A stretch of 64,000 nt of DNA from Thermodesulfovibrionia bacterium (GTDB lineage Bacteria; Nitrospirota; Thermodesulfovibrionia; UBA6902): positions 1 to 64,000 of the forward strand of contig JAGVNU010000084.1 in the NCBI GenBank assembly GCA_020053105.1, given 5' to 3'. Positions 1 through 10,196 of this stretch are shown piece by piece (the stretch's first letter is position 1; each line of letters begins with the position of its first letter). Below the pieces are notes generated by a model. That model saw only the letters and a list, made by a program, of their open reading frames with translations. It made no database searches and was not told the origin of the DNA. The translations under genes were made by a program, and so were the position numbers.

Positions 1-48
1 CTCCCTTGCAAATTGCAAAGGAAGTTATACATCATCTCCTCTCAAAAA

Positions 49-84
49 TGGCGGGGTTTGATTCGCCCCTAAGTGGCGGGGTTT
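49..84. repeat. direct repeat at edge of IS21 remnant
   Basis: The 11-mer TGGCGGGGTTT occurs twice in the same orientation, 25 bp apart, just beyond the istB remnant. IS21-family ends carry multiple short terminal repeats, so this is probably one end of the element; the assignment is an inference. Confidence 0.4.
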
Positions 85-500
85 AAGCGGCCGCTAACAA
101 TCAGTTCCCCCACTGTGTCGAAGATCGAGCTATACATGACGCCATAGCCCGTCTTTGCTGCCTGATGTCCCAGCGCCTGAGCCAGGTGCGATTTGCCTAC
201 GCCGGGAGCGAAGGACATGAGGACGGTGTCTTTTGCCTCCCTCAATAACCCATGCCCCGGAGCCGAAGTCCACTTGCGCTTCCTGCCCCGGCTCACATTC
301 CATTCTCTGGAAGGGCAGCGGTGAGATCGCGCCAAGCTTGCGGACGAAACGCTTCACCGAAGTGTACGAGCCGGTAAAACCGCTTTCGCTCCTCAGATCC
401 TGCCAGATTCGCTGGGCTGATAGACCGTCATCGAGCTTCTTCCTGAAAATGGATCACAGAGGCTGGGTCTTCCCGGCGGACGTCCTGCTGCTTCGATGAA
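69..500 (-). pseudogene. IS21-family transposase remnant (istA joined to istB)
   Basis: Reading leftwards, the minus strand shows IstA-like fragments in two frames: PGRPSLCDPF, then KKLDDGLSAQRIWQDL and GSYTSVKRFVRKLG. The start of the IstA integrase core follows (EPGQEAQVDFGSGAW). Within a few codons the sequence jumps to the Walker A region of the IstB helper ATPase (GVGKSHLAQALGHQAAKTGYG) and then ends. Intact IstA is about 500 aa and IstB about 250 aa, so most of both proteins is missing and at least one frameshift is present. The element is dead. The two ORFs in the track (69..335 and 130..357) are pieces of this remnant and not separate genes. Confidence 0.8.
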
Positions 501-539
501 AACCACTAACAAAAAATGTTTGTGATGGGTCAAAACCCA

Positions 540-2177
540 CTATAGCCTCTTAGGGATGGTTATGCAATATCGCTGTGGTTTGGTGATTGAACTATTAAGA
601 TTACTTAAATAATCAAATTTTGTCATATCAATAGCTAATATGTTTTCTCCCTCTGGAATGGGCTCATCTGAGGCTCCTTCGGTATGCTTTATTCTGAATC
701 TTAGTTCTTTTAGTATTCCTAACTCGTGAAGAGCCTTTCTTATTACAGTTGGTGGCCCATATGAGGGAAATCCAGTGGTAGGAAGACGGAACTCATCATA
801 AAGGAAGCCACTTTCTACAATTTTATTTCTATCAGGCCTTCTGACGTATATTTCTGAAATCCCTGATAATTTAGAATTCTCGTATTCTGACGATATGGCG
901 TTTTTTACATATTCAAACTCATTTGCATGAAGCATCGCAAAGGCTTTAACATTATTATGAGCATAGTAAGCTGTGACCAGTGCAAATGTTATCATAGCTA
1001 TAGTGATGGTTTTATCTTTCAACTCCGGAGAATATCCCGGTATAAATTTTAATAATTCTAAAGCATTAACTACTCCAAAAAAGAATAAGAAGCATATAGC
1101 AGTTGTAAGAGAGGCAAGAGTTCGTGTTGAAGGGACATTATCCGTAATCACAAGATGTGGAAGGTAACATAGAAATAAAATACCTGTGATGAAAAATAGC
1201 CTTAGGCAATGATTCCATAGCAAATTTATTTCCTTTTTTTTCTTTAGAACTTGTAAAAATTGCGATAAAAAGAACCATATAATAATCATACCAACGATAC
1301 CAGCCAATGAATATGTAGGGAAGGAATTCCAAAGATTAAGAGCATAGTTAATCGGACAGAAAAAAAACCACTTTAGTTTTAATGGAATAGCTTCTAATTG
1401 CAAAAGGTTGCCTCTCCCGACAAATCCAATGTTCAAAAAAAAGTGTAATATCTTTATGGATAAGAAATATGACGCCGCTGATATGAGCCCTATAATAATA
1501 TGTATAACAAACGGTATATGCCATTTTTTTGTAAAATCCTCGTTTTTTAATAACGAAAGAGGAATTATGCTTGCAGCCCAGTAAAACATCGCAGATGGTT
1601 GATATATATGCATTGCAATCACCAGTAAAGAAATAATGAAAAGCAATGCCTGAATAGATCTTCCTGTAATTTTTTTGGATATAACTTTTAACGATAACAG
1701 GCAGGCGATAACTGACAGTATCGCAGAAGGAATATTGGGAGCAGTCGACAACCAGGCAATAATAATCTGAAAGGAAGGCAAGGTACAGACCAGTACACCT
1801 ATAAGAAATGCGTGTTCTGATTTAATCCGGTACTTTTTCAGAATTGTATATATCAAATATGCCAACAACCCTAAACCTATAATGCTAAATAAACGGACAG
1901 AAATTGCAGAGTTGGCATAAGCTTGTACTGCATATGTAAATATTCCATATCCTATTAACCCGGATCCTGACCAATTTACAATCTCACCAAGAAGGGAATA
2001 GTTTCTATATGAATTGATAAAATCGTAATCCTCCATGTACTCATAATCGATCTGGATGGCTGGGGAATATATCAACATAAGTATGACAATGAAAGAAATA
2101 AGAATGCCTAAATTTAATAAATAGTTTGAGGAATTCTTGTGGCCGTGGTCTTTAAGATACTTTAAGTCTTTTTGCAT
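540..2177 (-). CDS. polytopic membrane protein, possible GT-C glycosyltransferase
   Basis: A 545-aa protein with about ten or eleven predicted membrane helices, beginning with one at residues 19-40, and a soluble C-terminal part of about 120 residues. Directly after the first helix is the acidic motif YMEDYDF (residues 47-53). GT-C glycosyltransferases using lipid-linked sugars often carry such an acidic site in their first periplasmic loop. I do not recognise a specific family. Neighbouring genes are all glycan or envelope genes on the same strand, and the start lies 30 bp downstream of the stop of the spermidine-synthase-like gene, so they are probably co-transcribed. The function as a sugar transferase is inferred from topology and context. 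A flippase or other polysaccharide membrane protein cannot be excluded. Confidence 0.5.
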   Translation of the reverse strand: MQKDLKYLKDHGHKNSSNYLLNLGILISFIVILMLIYSPAIQIDYEYMEDYDFINSYRNYSLLGEIVNWSGSGLIGYGIFTYAVQAYANSAISVRLFSIIGLGLLAYLIYTILKKYRIKSEHAFLIGVLVCTLPSFQIIIAWLSTAPNIPSAILSVIACLLSLKVISKKITGRSIQALLFIISLLVIAMHIYQPSAMFYWAASIIPLSLLKNEDFTKKWHIPFVIHIIIGLISAASYFLSIKILHFFLNIGFVGRGNLLQLEAIPLKLKWFFFCPINYALNLWNSFPTYSLAGIVGMIIIWFFLSQFLQVLKKKKEINLLWNHCLRLFFITGILFLCYLPHLVITDNVPSTRTLASLTTAICFLFFFGVVNALELLKFIPGYSPELKDKTITIAMITFALVTAYYAHNNVKAFAMLHANEFEYVKNAISSEYENSKLSGISEIYVRRPDRNKIVESGFLYDEFRLPTTGFPSYGPPTVIRKALHELGILKELRFRIKHTEGASDEPIPEGENILAIDMTKFDYLSNLNSSITKPQRYCITIPKRL

Positions 2178-2206
2178 TTGAGAAGATGGAAAAACTTGAC
2201 CTTAAT

Positions 2207-4468
2207 TTAATTCTGGGGTGCATATGTTTTAAATCTTTCACCGATGTAATACTCGGCAACAGGTTTCCAGTCATGGTTTACAGGATATGGTGTCAATTGT
2301 TTTTTTAAGTATTCCGAATCGTTATCGGCGTATTTTAAGTCTAATAAAGCCATCTGTAAAACCGCTTCCTTTTCTATTGGTGACAATTTGTCAAAAAAAT
2401 AAACTCTCTGATCTTCATGTAATTTCAGCGGCGTGTTTGATGCTAACAGAAAACGGTTATATACTTTAACGTAGTTTATAGATGAAATAAGTGTCTTGTT
2501 AAGGATTGGATTCGCATGAGTATATGCCACGAAAATACTATCTTCTCTGAGATGTTCTTTTACCAGATTGAAAAATTCAAGTGAATATACGTTATTGCTA
2601 TATCCCGACTCTGGCCTGACAAGATCCAAAAATACTAAATCAAACTTATCATCTGACATTAATAAAAACCTTCTGCAATCGTCAATAATTAAGTTTACGC
2701 GGTCGTCAGATAACATATCTTTAACTACCGACATTTTTTTAAGATTCCTGATTAATTCTTTATTCAATTCTACAACGGTTACTTTTTTTACCGCCTCCAT
2801 TTTCAAAACTGCTTCCGTAACATTGCCTGCTCCGTAACCAAGAATTAATACCTTTTCAAATCTTGGGGCATATTTTGCTGCTTCATTTACCCAATGATAG
2901 TTTTGATAGTCCGGACGTCCCCCATGACTTTGCCCATTGATAAAATTCATCATTTCATCATCATGTTTAAGTGTCATGACTATGCCGTCTCTGCCTTCTT
3001 GAAAGTATTTTTCATATTTTATACGTGGACCATGTATTATTCCGTACAGTTGTCCTTTCTCAGGAAAAAACAGCACTAATACAATCATCAAGGCCAAAAC
3101 AACAGCAATTCTTTTATAAAGGTGTAGTTCTTTGCCACCCAGCCTTTTAACAAAAAAAATAAATAATATACCAATTAATGAAAATCCTACTAGTGTAATT
3201 TCGGTCCCAAAATATTGCAACAACAAAAAGCCTGTAATGATTCCACCCAAGACATTGCCTGTGATATTGTAAAAATAAACAGTTCCGATGGTTTTCCCTT
3301 CTTTATCCTTACGAGTTAGAGCTAACAATGAGATAAGAGGGAATGTCGCGCCCATTAAGATCGTAGGAATAAATACAAATACGAAAGGCCATAAAAACAC
3401 ATCGGTTAATAGGTAGATATCACGAAAAAAAGCCGTAAGCGAATCTGTAGAAGGTAACATAAACAGTGGATGAATATTCATCGCAAACGATGTGCGAGTA
3501 AATATTTTTAAAGGGGTAAATTTTGTAAGATAATAATATCCGATAATAATCCCTATTACTGTAAAACCAATTAAAAATTGCAGTAAGAAAAATAAGCTTT
3601 TCTTGTCAATAGACTTGTTTTTTTTCAAATAGTTGTTCATCCCGAAACTGCCCAATGCAATTCCTGATAAATAGACAAATAACACACTTGAAAAAGCATA
3701 TGGGGAGCTCTTTACCAGAACATCTATGATGCGGAACCATACAATCTCATATCCAATCGCCAGAAAACCTGTAATAAAGACCAGCAGATAAGCAGTTCTT
3801 CCAAGAAGAGCTTCATTCTCTTCCTGCTGAACAGATGTGGAAGTCTTCTCCTGTACGGCAGGAAAGAATTCAGCGGATATAATCAATAATGCCAATATAA
3901 AATTAATTGCAACAGCACAAAAAACAGCGCTATCAAGTCCCCAAAAAGATATAACCACATAACTGGCAAAGACAGCGCCAGCTGCAGCGCCTATGGTGTT
4001 GATGAAATAAAGGAAGCTGACAGTATCAAGAAAGTTCCGGACTACACTATTGAAAATTTTTGTAAGTAATGGAAGGGTAATGCCCATTAAGAATGTTGGT
4101 ATACTTAAAAAAATAAACATGTAAAAGAACGAAAGCACATAGCTGCTGCCTGCAGTATATTTGCCTAAGAAATCAAGGAATGGAAGACTTATTAAACCAA
4201 AACAGCCAATTAGCAATTCGACAATAAAATAGAGAATGATTTTGTTCTTACTTCGTTCTGCCAAAAAGCCACCGAATAAAGCTCCCAAACCCAAGCCAAA
4301 CATATATACGCTGACAATTAGTGTTATTGAAATTGAGCCTACCCCATAATACACAGTTAATAGACGCTGCCACGCTACTTGATACATCAAGGCGGCAAAT
4401 CCAGAAAAGAAGAAAATAAAAGACAACAAGGAAGTTAATTTTATAGGTATCTTTTTTGCTATTGACAT
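2207..4468 (-). CDS. membrane-fused spermidine synthase-like protein
   Basis: A 753-aa two-part protein. Residues 1-460 form about 14 membrane helices arranged as two similar halves: GFAALMYQVAWQRLL at 23-37 and GFLAIGYEIVWFRII at 234-248. Residues 480-750 are a Rossmann methyltransferase-like domain of the polyamine synthase type, with the nucleotide-binding loop LGYGAGN (543-549), an acidic strand end VVELN and a later DDCRRF. This architecture is the known fusion of a transporter-like membrane domain to a spermidine synthase-like domain. Its substrate is generally unknown, and true spermidine synthesis should not be assumed. It sits inside the glycan island. A decayed duplicate of its 5' end lies at 8421-8600. 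Confidence 0.75.
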   Translation of the reverse strand: MSIAKKIPIKLTSLLSFIFFFSGFAALMYQVAWQRLLTVYYGVGSISITLIVSVYMFGLGLGALFGGFLAERSKNKIILYFIVELLIGCFGLISLPFLDFLGKYTAGSSYVLSFFYMFIFLSIPTFLMGITLPLLTKIFNSVVRNFLDTVSFLYFINTIGAAAGAVFASYVVISFWGLDSAVFCAVAINFILALLIISAEFFPAVQEKTSTSVQQEENEALLGRTAYLLVFITGFLAIGYEIVWFRIIDVLVKSSPYAFSSVLFVYLSGIALGSFGMNNYLKKNKSIDKKSLFFLLQFLIGFTVIGIIIGYYYLTKFTPLKIFTRTSFAMNIHPLFMLPSTDSLTAFFRDIYLLTDVFLWPFVFVFIPTILMGATFPLISLLALTRKDKEGKTIGTVYFYNITGNVLGGIITGFLLLQYFGTEITLVGFSLIGILFIFFVKRLGGKELHLYKRIAVVLALMIVLVLFFPEKGQLYGIIHGPRIKYEKYFQEGRDGIVMTLKHDDEMMNFINGQSHGGRPDYQNYHWVNEAAKYAPRFEKVLILGYGAGNVTEAVLKMEAVKKVTVVELNKELIRNLKKMSVVKDMLSDDRVNLIIDDCRRFLLMSDDKFDLVFLDLVRPESGYSNNVYSLEFFNLVKEHLREDSIFVAYTHANPILNKTLISSINYVKVYNRFLLASNTPLKLHEDQRVYFFDKLSPIEKEAVLQMALLDLKYADNDSEYLKKQLTPYPVNHDWKPVAEYYIGERFKTYAPQN

Positions 4469-4628
4469 ATTAAAGATAAGAATTTTGTTGTTGAAGTAAT
4501 AAACGAAGTTTCTGGTTATTATTGTAACAAACGCTTTTTATTTTAAGCAACGTAACTTAGATTTTTTGTATCATTTTCAAAAGAGTTGGTACGCTCTCAA
4601 GAATTCAAGGTTAGGAAGCGGTTAAGAA

Positions 4629-7232
4629 TTAGATAGGTTCTGGTCCATATACTTCAAGTTCATCAATCACCACTGCGGAGCACTTTGCCTGTACTTTAAT
4701 AAAACGTGCACTCGTGGGGCTTTCAAATATAATTCGCAAAGGAGCGGACTTGTTGTGCTCTGAAATATCAAAAGTTAGCCTTTGCCATTGCAAGTTATCT
4801 TGTGACAGAGATATTTCTGATTCTTTTTTAACCTCCCCATACAATACGATCCTTCTTATCTTCTGAATCTGATTTAAATCGACTATTAAAGCTTCGTCCT
4901 GAGTAAAGGGTACGCCGGAACCAGGCGTAGTATTCCCGTCCACAGCGTAACCACTATAATGACGCAGCATGGAACTATTATGAAAATAATTGCTAGGGGT
5001 CTTTTTCCCATAGGCGAGATTTGGTGATTTTGAGGGTGGAGCATACTCCCAGAGATATTGCGCTTCTAGATTATCACCACTATGCAGGCTATCATACCAG
5101 AGCATAAATCCACATACACTTATAATCGGAATGATAATTATCCCAACCAACCTTGGCGAACCCTTCAATCCGCGAAAACATACAAAAAGCCCTATTAATG
5201 CAAATGACGTGCAACTGATAAGCATACCCCATAAGAAAACATCACTCCGATATCTAAATTCAATAGAACTTTCACCTTTTGGTATTTCAACAGCGTGCGC
5301 TGCGCCATTAGCCCGATAAACATTGACTTTGTTTCCATTTACCCATGCATTCCAATGACCGGTATACGGATAAGACAATCCAAAGATTGCAGTTGACTGG
5401 GAATTAACTTTAAACTGTAACCGGTTAAATGAAAAATATATTAACTCCACTTTGCCTTCTGTCATGCCTATAGCCGCTTCAGTTATTTCTCTTGCTTTAT
5501 CATTATCGTATCCCTCAACAAAGACATACTGTGGAAGACGGTTTTGTTCCATCTTTCTATAGGCGTGGTCCTGGCTATCAACAGGTAGAACCTGCGTAAA
5601 TATCTTACCTAAAAAGGGGTCGACAAAAGAATTTCTGATATGGTTCAAAACCACAGAGTGAAACATGGATGGACTTGGATAAAAATTAAAGATCAGTTTT
5701 TCCTTCATATCATTCTTCATTTGTTCAAAAGTTGGCTTATCGTATTTTTTCTCAATGAATGTTCCATACTTCAAGAGGGTTCCGGTATGCAATAATACAA
5801 TCAGACATAATAAAATTCCGAGCTGACTTGCTAAACGTGGATACTTTCCATAGAGGACAAGCGCTGCAAGTGAAACCATTCCAAAGATAACTGACACAAA
5901 TTCAATCCAGAATGGAAGCTTTCTAATAAAATGGGGAGTAAAATAACCAAGTGACGGTTTAAATAAAAAAACAGGCAGTAAATACAATGGAATTAATATT
6001 AACGCAATTAATGCAAGCAATGCGTAAGGAGTCAACATTATAGATAACGTCTTGAAACGAACCTGAAACGATTCAGCATTTACTATCCAGGCCAACAACA
6101 GCATCATTAGGGAAGGAATTATTATAGAAATTCTTCCTACCCCTCCAGCAGATGAGACAAATGGTAGATACTCCCATGCCAATCTGAACACAGGGGTTTC
6201 CGGGCCGAGAATGTACAAATAAGCTAATAGCAATATCCCCCAAATAGCCCAAACAGCAGCAGGTATCCTCACTTTGAAACATCGCAGTAACGGTAATAGC
6301 AAAGACATCATAATTAATGATGATCCACCAAATGTACTAAGCGTATCTGCAGCTAATGGCATAAAAAAATTATTTAAAACTCCCGTAATGGTATCCTGCC
6401 CCATGTTAGGTTGAAGCCCGAAATTTGTATATTCAATATTTTTGGTAACAAACTCAAAATAAAAAGGTAAAATGTAAGCAGAGGAAAGCAATATTCCCCC
6501 AATAACATAAAAAATCACTTTTATCCAGAACCGTAGAGCAATTTTAAAATTTATATCCTTGTCAGGCAACATAGTTGCCAGGAAAAAAGGTACAACAAGC
6601 GTAAATATCCCTGCTCCAACTAGGCCAAAAAACATCATTGGAGGGTGGCCGCTGCAGATGAGCAGATAGGTAGCTCCAGTGATGCAGAGCGGACCAAACC
6701 ACCTTGAAGGGCTAATGAAATACCAACCTATCAGTGTGCAAAGCCAAAGATTTCCAGTATATGCTTCAAGTGATGCACCGTAACGAAATGCCTCTAACAT
6801 GCGCAGGTTATAAACTGTAATAAGAGAAAGAAGAAAAGAAAAAAGCGTATTGACCTTTATTTTTTTCAAAAAAACAAACAGCATCAAATGAGTAAGTCCC
6901 AGAGTCAATAAACGCAGGAATGTGTTCCATTCAAGTGCTTTTCCGTTCCAGTACCCAGGAAGAAGAGATGCAATATGAGATATGGGATGGTATACCTGGC
7001 CTAATGTTAGTGCGCTTGAAGAGTGACCGAAATTAAAACCAGACACATAAAGAGGAAATGAACCAGTCTTGATGGAAAATAAAAGCGATAGCTGATCATT
7101 GATTGAAAAGAGGGGATAGTCTGCCCCAAGTGATAAATCGGACAAGAAGGGCATCATCCAGTAGAGCAGAATAAAAGGTAAAATAATAATGAGGCATACT
7201 AAATGAAGTGGGTGGTTACCTCTTTGTTGCAT
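4629..7232 (-). CDS. YfhO-like membrane protein with C-terminal discoidin-like domain
   Basis: An 867-aa protein with a dozen or more membrane helices in the first 475 residues. A periplasmic part follows that contains a YfhO-type beta segment (GLSYPYTGHWNAWVNG), then three more helices. The last 150 residues resemble an F5/8 type C (discoidin) carbohydrate-binding fold (YAVDGNTTPGSGVPF, then IQKIRRIVLYG and ARFIKVQAKC). YfhO-family proteins are integral membrane proteins tied to glycosylation of lipoteichoic acid or other surface glycans and are thought to be GT-C-like. The added discoidin-like domain would face the periplasm and could bind glycan. The start overlaps the upstream methyltransferase stop by 17 bp, which supports co-translation. 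Confidence 0.65.
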   Translation of the reverse strand: MQQRGNHPLHLVCLIIILPFILLYWMMPFLSDLSLGADYPLFSINDQLSLLFSIKTGSFPLYVSGFNFGHSSSALTLGQVYHPISHIASLLPGYWNGKALEWNTFLRLLTLGLTHLMLFVFLKKIKVNTLFSFLLSLITVYNLRMLEAFRYGASLEAYTGNLWLCTLIGWYFISPSRWFGPLCITGATYLLICSGHPPMMFFGLVGAGIFTLVVPFFLATMLPDKDINFKIALRFWIKVIFYVIGGILLSSAYILPFYFEFVTKNIEYTNFGLQPNMGQDTITGVLNNFFMPLAADTLSTFGGSSLIMMSLLLPLLRCFKVRIPAAVWAIWGILLLAYLYILGPETPVFRLAWEYLPFVSSAGGVGRISIIIPSLMMLLLAWIVNAESFQVRFKTLSIMLTPYALLALIALILIPLYLLPVFLFKPSLGYFTPHFIRKLPFWIEFVSVIFGMVSLAALVLYGKYPRLASQLGILLCLIVLLHTGTLLKYGTFIEKKYDKPTFEQMKNDMKEKLIFNFYPSPSMFHSVVLNHIRNSFVDPFLGKIFTQVLPVDSQDHAYRKMEQNRLPQYVFVEGYDNDKAREITEAAIGMTEGKVELIYFSFNRLQFKVNSQSTAIFGLSYPYTGHWNAWVNGNKVNVYRANGAAHAVEIPKGESSIEFRYRSDVFLWGMLISCTSFALIGLFVCFRGLKGSPRLVGIIIIPIISVCGFMLWYDSLHSGDNLEAQYLWEYAPPSKSPNLAYGKKTPSNYFHNSSMLRHYSGYAVDGNTTPGSGVPFTQDEALIVDLNQIQKIRRIVLYGEVKKESEISLSQDNLQWQRLTFDISEHNKSAPLRIIFESPTSARFIKVQAKCSAVVIDELEVYGPEPI

Positions 7233-8118
7233 AGAGAGTTATTAAACCGCTTCTATTTAGTACAGATGAGATTATATCGACAGGCAAAAAAAGTGTTTTA
7301 GTGAATATATTGCTTATATTAATTTCAATATTCTTACCTCTAAGATAATGTTTAAAAGAATTAATAAAACCAAAAGTGATTGGATCATGTCTTACCTTTA
7401 ATATCTTAAACCCAGCTTTTACGGCCATCATCCTAAGTGTTTTTTCAGTAAACTGCGAGTAATGTTCAGGTACACACAAATGATGCCAATATCTTCCAAA
7501 AAGCTTCGCTTCAAATGAATCGCTATTACTTGTAAAAATAACTATTATGCCCCCCTTTTTTAATAATTTTGAGCATTTTTCCAAAGACCTCAATGGATCT
7601 CTCATATGCTCAAGAGATGCCCATAAAGTAATTACATCAAAAAAACTATCTCTAATATTTAAGTTATAAACTTCATCTGAGTAGATCATTATATCTTTCT
7701 TCAAATATTCCGGAACATCGCTCAAGTCCTGCCCATGAACTTCCCAGCCCCTTTTTTTCATAAAGTAAAGGAATTTACCATTTCCACAACCAATATCAAG
7801 CAAGGTCCCTTTTTCTTTTGTAGGAATTGATCTAAATAAGCTGTAATAAAATATTTCCAACAGATTTATCTTCTCAGGAACGAGTGAATAATAATTATCA
7901 GGATAGTAGTATTTCATGCTGGTTAAAGTGGGAGGATAAGCTGTATACCTAAATCCACAATCCGTGCATTCTGCCACATCAAAAAACCTTTTTGTGTTTC
8001 TTCTGAGATTGTCTGTAGTTAAGTAAGTTTTTTTTCTTTTTGAATTACACAATAAACAATCTATTTCAGTTGTTTTTATTGTTGATTCATTTATATTTAA
8101 TTTATCTGTTTTATCCAT
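7216..8118 (-). CDS. SAM-dependent methyltransferase with N-terminal zinc ribbon
   Basis: A 300-aa class I methyltransferase. The N-terminus has two Cys pairs (CLLCNS near residue 20 and CTDCGFR near residue 55), as in glycan and antibiotic-cluster methyltransferases with a small zinc-binding head. The SAM-binding loop is LLDIGCGNGKFL, followed by the motif-IV region VITLWASLEHMRDP. The acceptor is probably a sugar or glycolipid intermediate, judging only from the surrounding island. It is the first gene of a run that continues through 4629..7232. Upstream lies a 645-bp AT-rich gap containing a pseudogene fragment. Confidence 0.75.
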   Translation of the reverse strand: MDKTDKLNINESTIKTTEIDCLLCNSKRKKTYLTTDNLRRNTKRFFDVAECTDCGFRYTAYPPTLTSMKYYYPDNYYSLVPEKINLLEIFYYSLFRSIPTKEKGTLLDIGCGNGKFLYFMKKRGWEVHGQDLSDVPEYLKKDIMIYSDEVYNLNIRDSFFDVITLWASLEHMRDPLRSLEKCSKLLKKGGIIVIFTSNSDSFEAKLFGRYWHHLCVPEHYSQFTEKTLRMMAVKAGFKILKVRHDPITFGFINSFKHYLRGKNIEINISNIFTKTLFLPVDIISSVLNRSGLITLYATKR

Positions 8119-8420
8119 AAAAGGTTAATCTTCTAAATACATATTTATGCAAATTAATAATATTTCTTATTCCACTAAACGTGTTATGTCCAGCCCTATA
8201 ATTTCAATAGGTTACTGTGAAATACAATTATTCGGGTTGTATGATGTATATTTATAATATTCAATATTCAGTTATTAATCTATTAGCCTTCTAATATAGA
8301 GGACTATTCATGAGATATGATTTAGCAATGATTTTCCTATTTTTATTCAAATAATATGAACACATATGTGACTGACAACTCACGATATTGAAATCAGCCA
8401 ACTCTATAATATAAATTTAA

Positions 8421-8600
8421 AAAGACGCTGCCACGCGCTACTTGACACATCAAGGTGGCAAATCCAAAAACAAAAAAAGGTTAAATTTATAGGCGTTGTT
8501 TTTACTGTCGGCATTAAATAGGTATTTTCTAGCTTTTGAAATGAAAAAAATATAGGTCAACAATTATTATTTTAACAAATGCTTTCATTCTAAAGCAACG
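8421..8600 (-). pseudogene. decayed duplicate of the 5' end of the spermidine-synthase-like gene
   Basis: This stretch aligns by eye with 4363..4552, which is the first 35 codons of the 2207..4468 gene plus its upstream region. Shared strings include GACGCTGCCACG, ACATCAAGG and GGCAAATCCA, and at the far end a stretch like AACAAACGCTTT before AAGCAACG. A two-base insertion (GCGC for GC) breaks the frame. The 8119-8763 gap holds no intact gene. ORF 8529..8774 straddles this fragment and is not credible. I recognise nothing in 8119-8420 or 8601-8763. Confidence 0.7.
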
Positions 8601-8763
8601 TTTGCGCCGAACCGTGTGAACCCCGCCTGAGATAAACTGAATAATCTTTTTAATGATCACCTTGGAATTGGCCGGCATCTCCGCGCTCTGATTCAGGAGA
8701 ATCTTAATAATGCTAATGAACGGAGTGGAATGGAGAGCACACTTGAAGAAAGATAGCTTTCTA

Positions 8764-10011
8764 TCAGTGAGCAATAGTTTTGTTAATACTCTTTATGCCA
8801 GAATACGGCCGACGCAAGTAATCGCGAAACCAATCGGGAAGTGACGAGATAACTAGATAAAATAGGCCTGCCAAGATAATCCAGTTACAAAATTCTTCAA
8901 TTACAAATGTTATTTTGCGTCCTAAAAAATGCATAATAAAGGCATTCCACATCGAAAGCACTATTGAAACTAGCGTTATGAGCGGAACGAATAAAACGCC
9001 TCTTTCTTTATCCCGCAGCCATGCTACAAGCTGGGGAACCGTAAAGATCAGGAAGATCAATCTGTAATCGTGGGTGTTCATTAAAAGAAAACAGGCTATA
9101 AAGATACCTGCTCCTACTCTGAAGGCATCAATGTGTTCTCCTGGTATGTAATTTTTCTGATACGGCTCCCGCATGCCGTAAAACCAAGTTAATCCCACTA
9201 TCAGAATGGAAAGAATATAAGAAAAGACCGTGAAAAAAGTCACTGCACTTTCGGACAGCGGGATAGCAAAGATCCGTCCGTTTCTCAGCCCCATCCACCA
9301 CACATGTATCCCGAAGGAACTGTTAACGAGTTTGGGAGTTGTTTCAAAAACCTGTTTAAAATCTCCAAATGAAATTATTCCATAAATAATAAAGCCACCA
9401 ATTGCCGATAAAAACAGTCTCCAAAATCTCTTTTTGTTTTCTTTTAAAAGATAAATAAACCCAAACACAGGATACAGCTTAAGTACGGAAGCGAACATAA
9501 ATATAAGGAGCGCTGGGATGGAGTAGTAATAATTTACCAGGATTGCAAGAGCTAAAATAGAAAAGAGTATCAACTCGATATTTGATCTTTCGACCCCAAG
9601 CATCACGGCCGGAGAAAGAAAGACAATGAACAGGATTAAATAAGTGAGGTTGTTAAATTTTTTTGAAAACCAGAATATTCCAATGCCAAATAAAAATAAA
9701 ACTACAATTATAGTTCCTATGATATTTGTGTGACTCTCATTAATGCCTAGATGAAAAAAGATATGCCATATTCTTGGATAATTAAGCTGATGCCCTCTGG
9801 GATTGACAGGATTTTCTATTAAAGGATCATATCCCATCGCATATGCTTCAGATGCCCAAGCGAACTGGCGGGAATCAAGAAAACCTGGAGGATCAATGGG
9901 GATATTCCACTTTCTCAGCAACCAAACATTTTGAAAAAAAACGAATGAGAAAATTGATACTGCCAATATTAGGATCGTGACTACAAACAATAACGGCCTG
10001 ATTTTAGTCAT
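8764..10011 (-). CDS. GT87-type (DUF2029) membrane glycosyltransferase
   Basis: A 415-aa membrane protein with about nine or ten helices. After the first helix, the large loop contains GYDPLIENPVNPRGHQLNYP, which is the characteristic region of the GT87/DUF2029 polyprenyl-phosphate-mannose-dependent transferases. A later helix pair shows FASVLKLYPVFGFIYLL, another family hallmark. Such enzymes add mannose or a similar sugar from a lipid-phosphate donor on the outer face of the cytoplasmic membrane. The sugar used here is not known. It is flanked by AT-rich spacers of about 185 bp and 645 bp, so it may have its own promoter. Confidence 0.65.
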   Translation of the reverse strand: MTKIRPLLFVVTILILAVSIFSFVFFQNVWLLRKWNIPIDPPGFLDSRQFAWASEAYAMGYDPLIENPVNPRGHQLNYPRIWHIFFHLGINESHTNIIGTIIVVLFLFGIGIFWFSKKFNNLTYLILFIVFLSPAVMLGVERSNIELILFSILALAILVNYYYSIPALLIFMFASVLKLYPVFGFIYLLKENKKRFWRLFLSAIGGFIIYGIISFGDFKQVFETTPKLVNSSFGIHVWWMGLRNGRIFAIPLSESAVTFFTVFSYILSILIVGLTWFYGMREPYQKNYIPGEHIDAFRVGAGIFIACFLLMNTHDYRLIFLIFTVPQLVAWLRDKERGVLFVPLITLVSIVLSMWNAFIMHFLGRKITFVIEEFCNWIILAGLFYLVISSLPDWFRDYLRRPYSGIKSINKTIAH

Positions 10012-10196
10012 TTTAGTTTATTAGTGGTCTGAGATAATTAAAAGAAGCATCGGTTGTTAATATAACTAACGTTTAGTATATCTTTTATTCATAACATTGT
10101 ATATCAAGGTACTAAGAAAATATAGTGAATCAAGTGAATTATCTCAATAGTGTTTCCATATTTAATAATGAATAAAAATAATTTTACTGTTATTTT

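Noticed and set aside
8529-8774. 81-aa minus-strand ORF in the island gap
   Set aside because: Its 3' half lies in the decayed duplicate of a known gene, so the reading frame is accidental; the 5' half may be old transposase debris but I cannot identify it.
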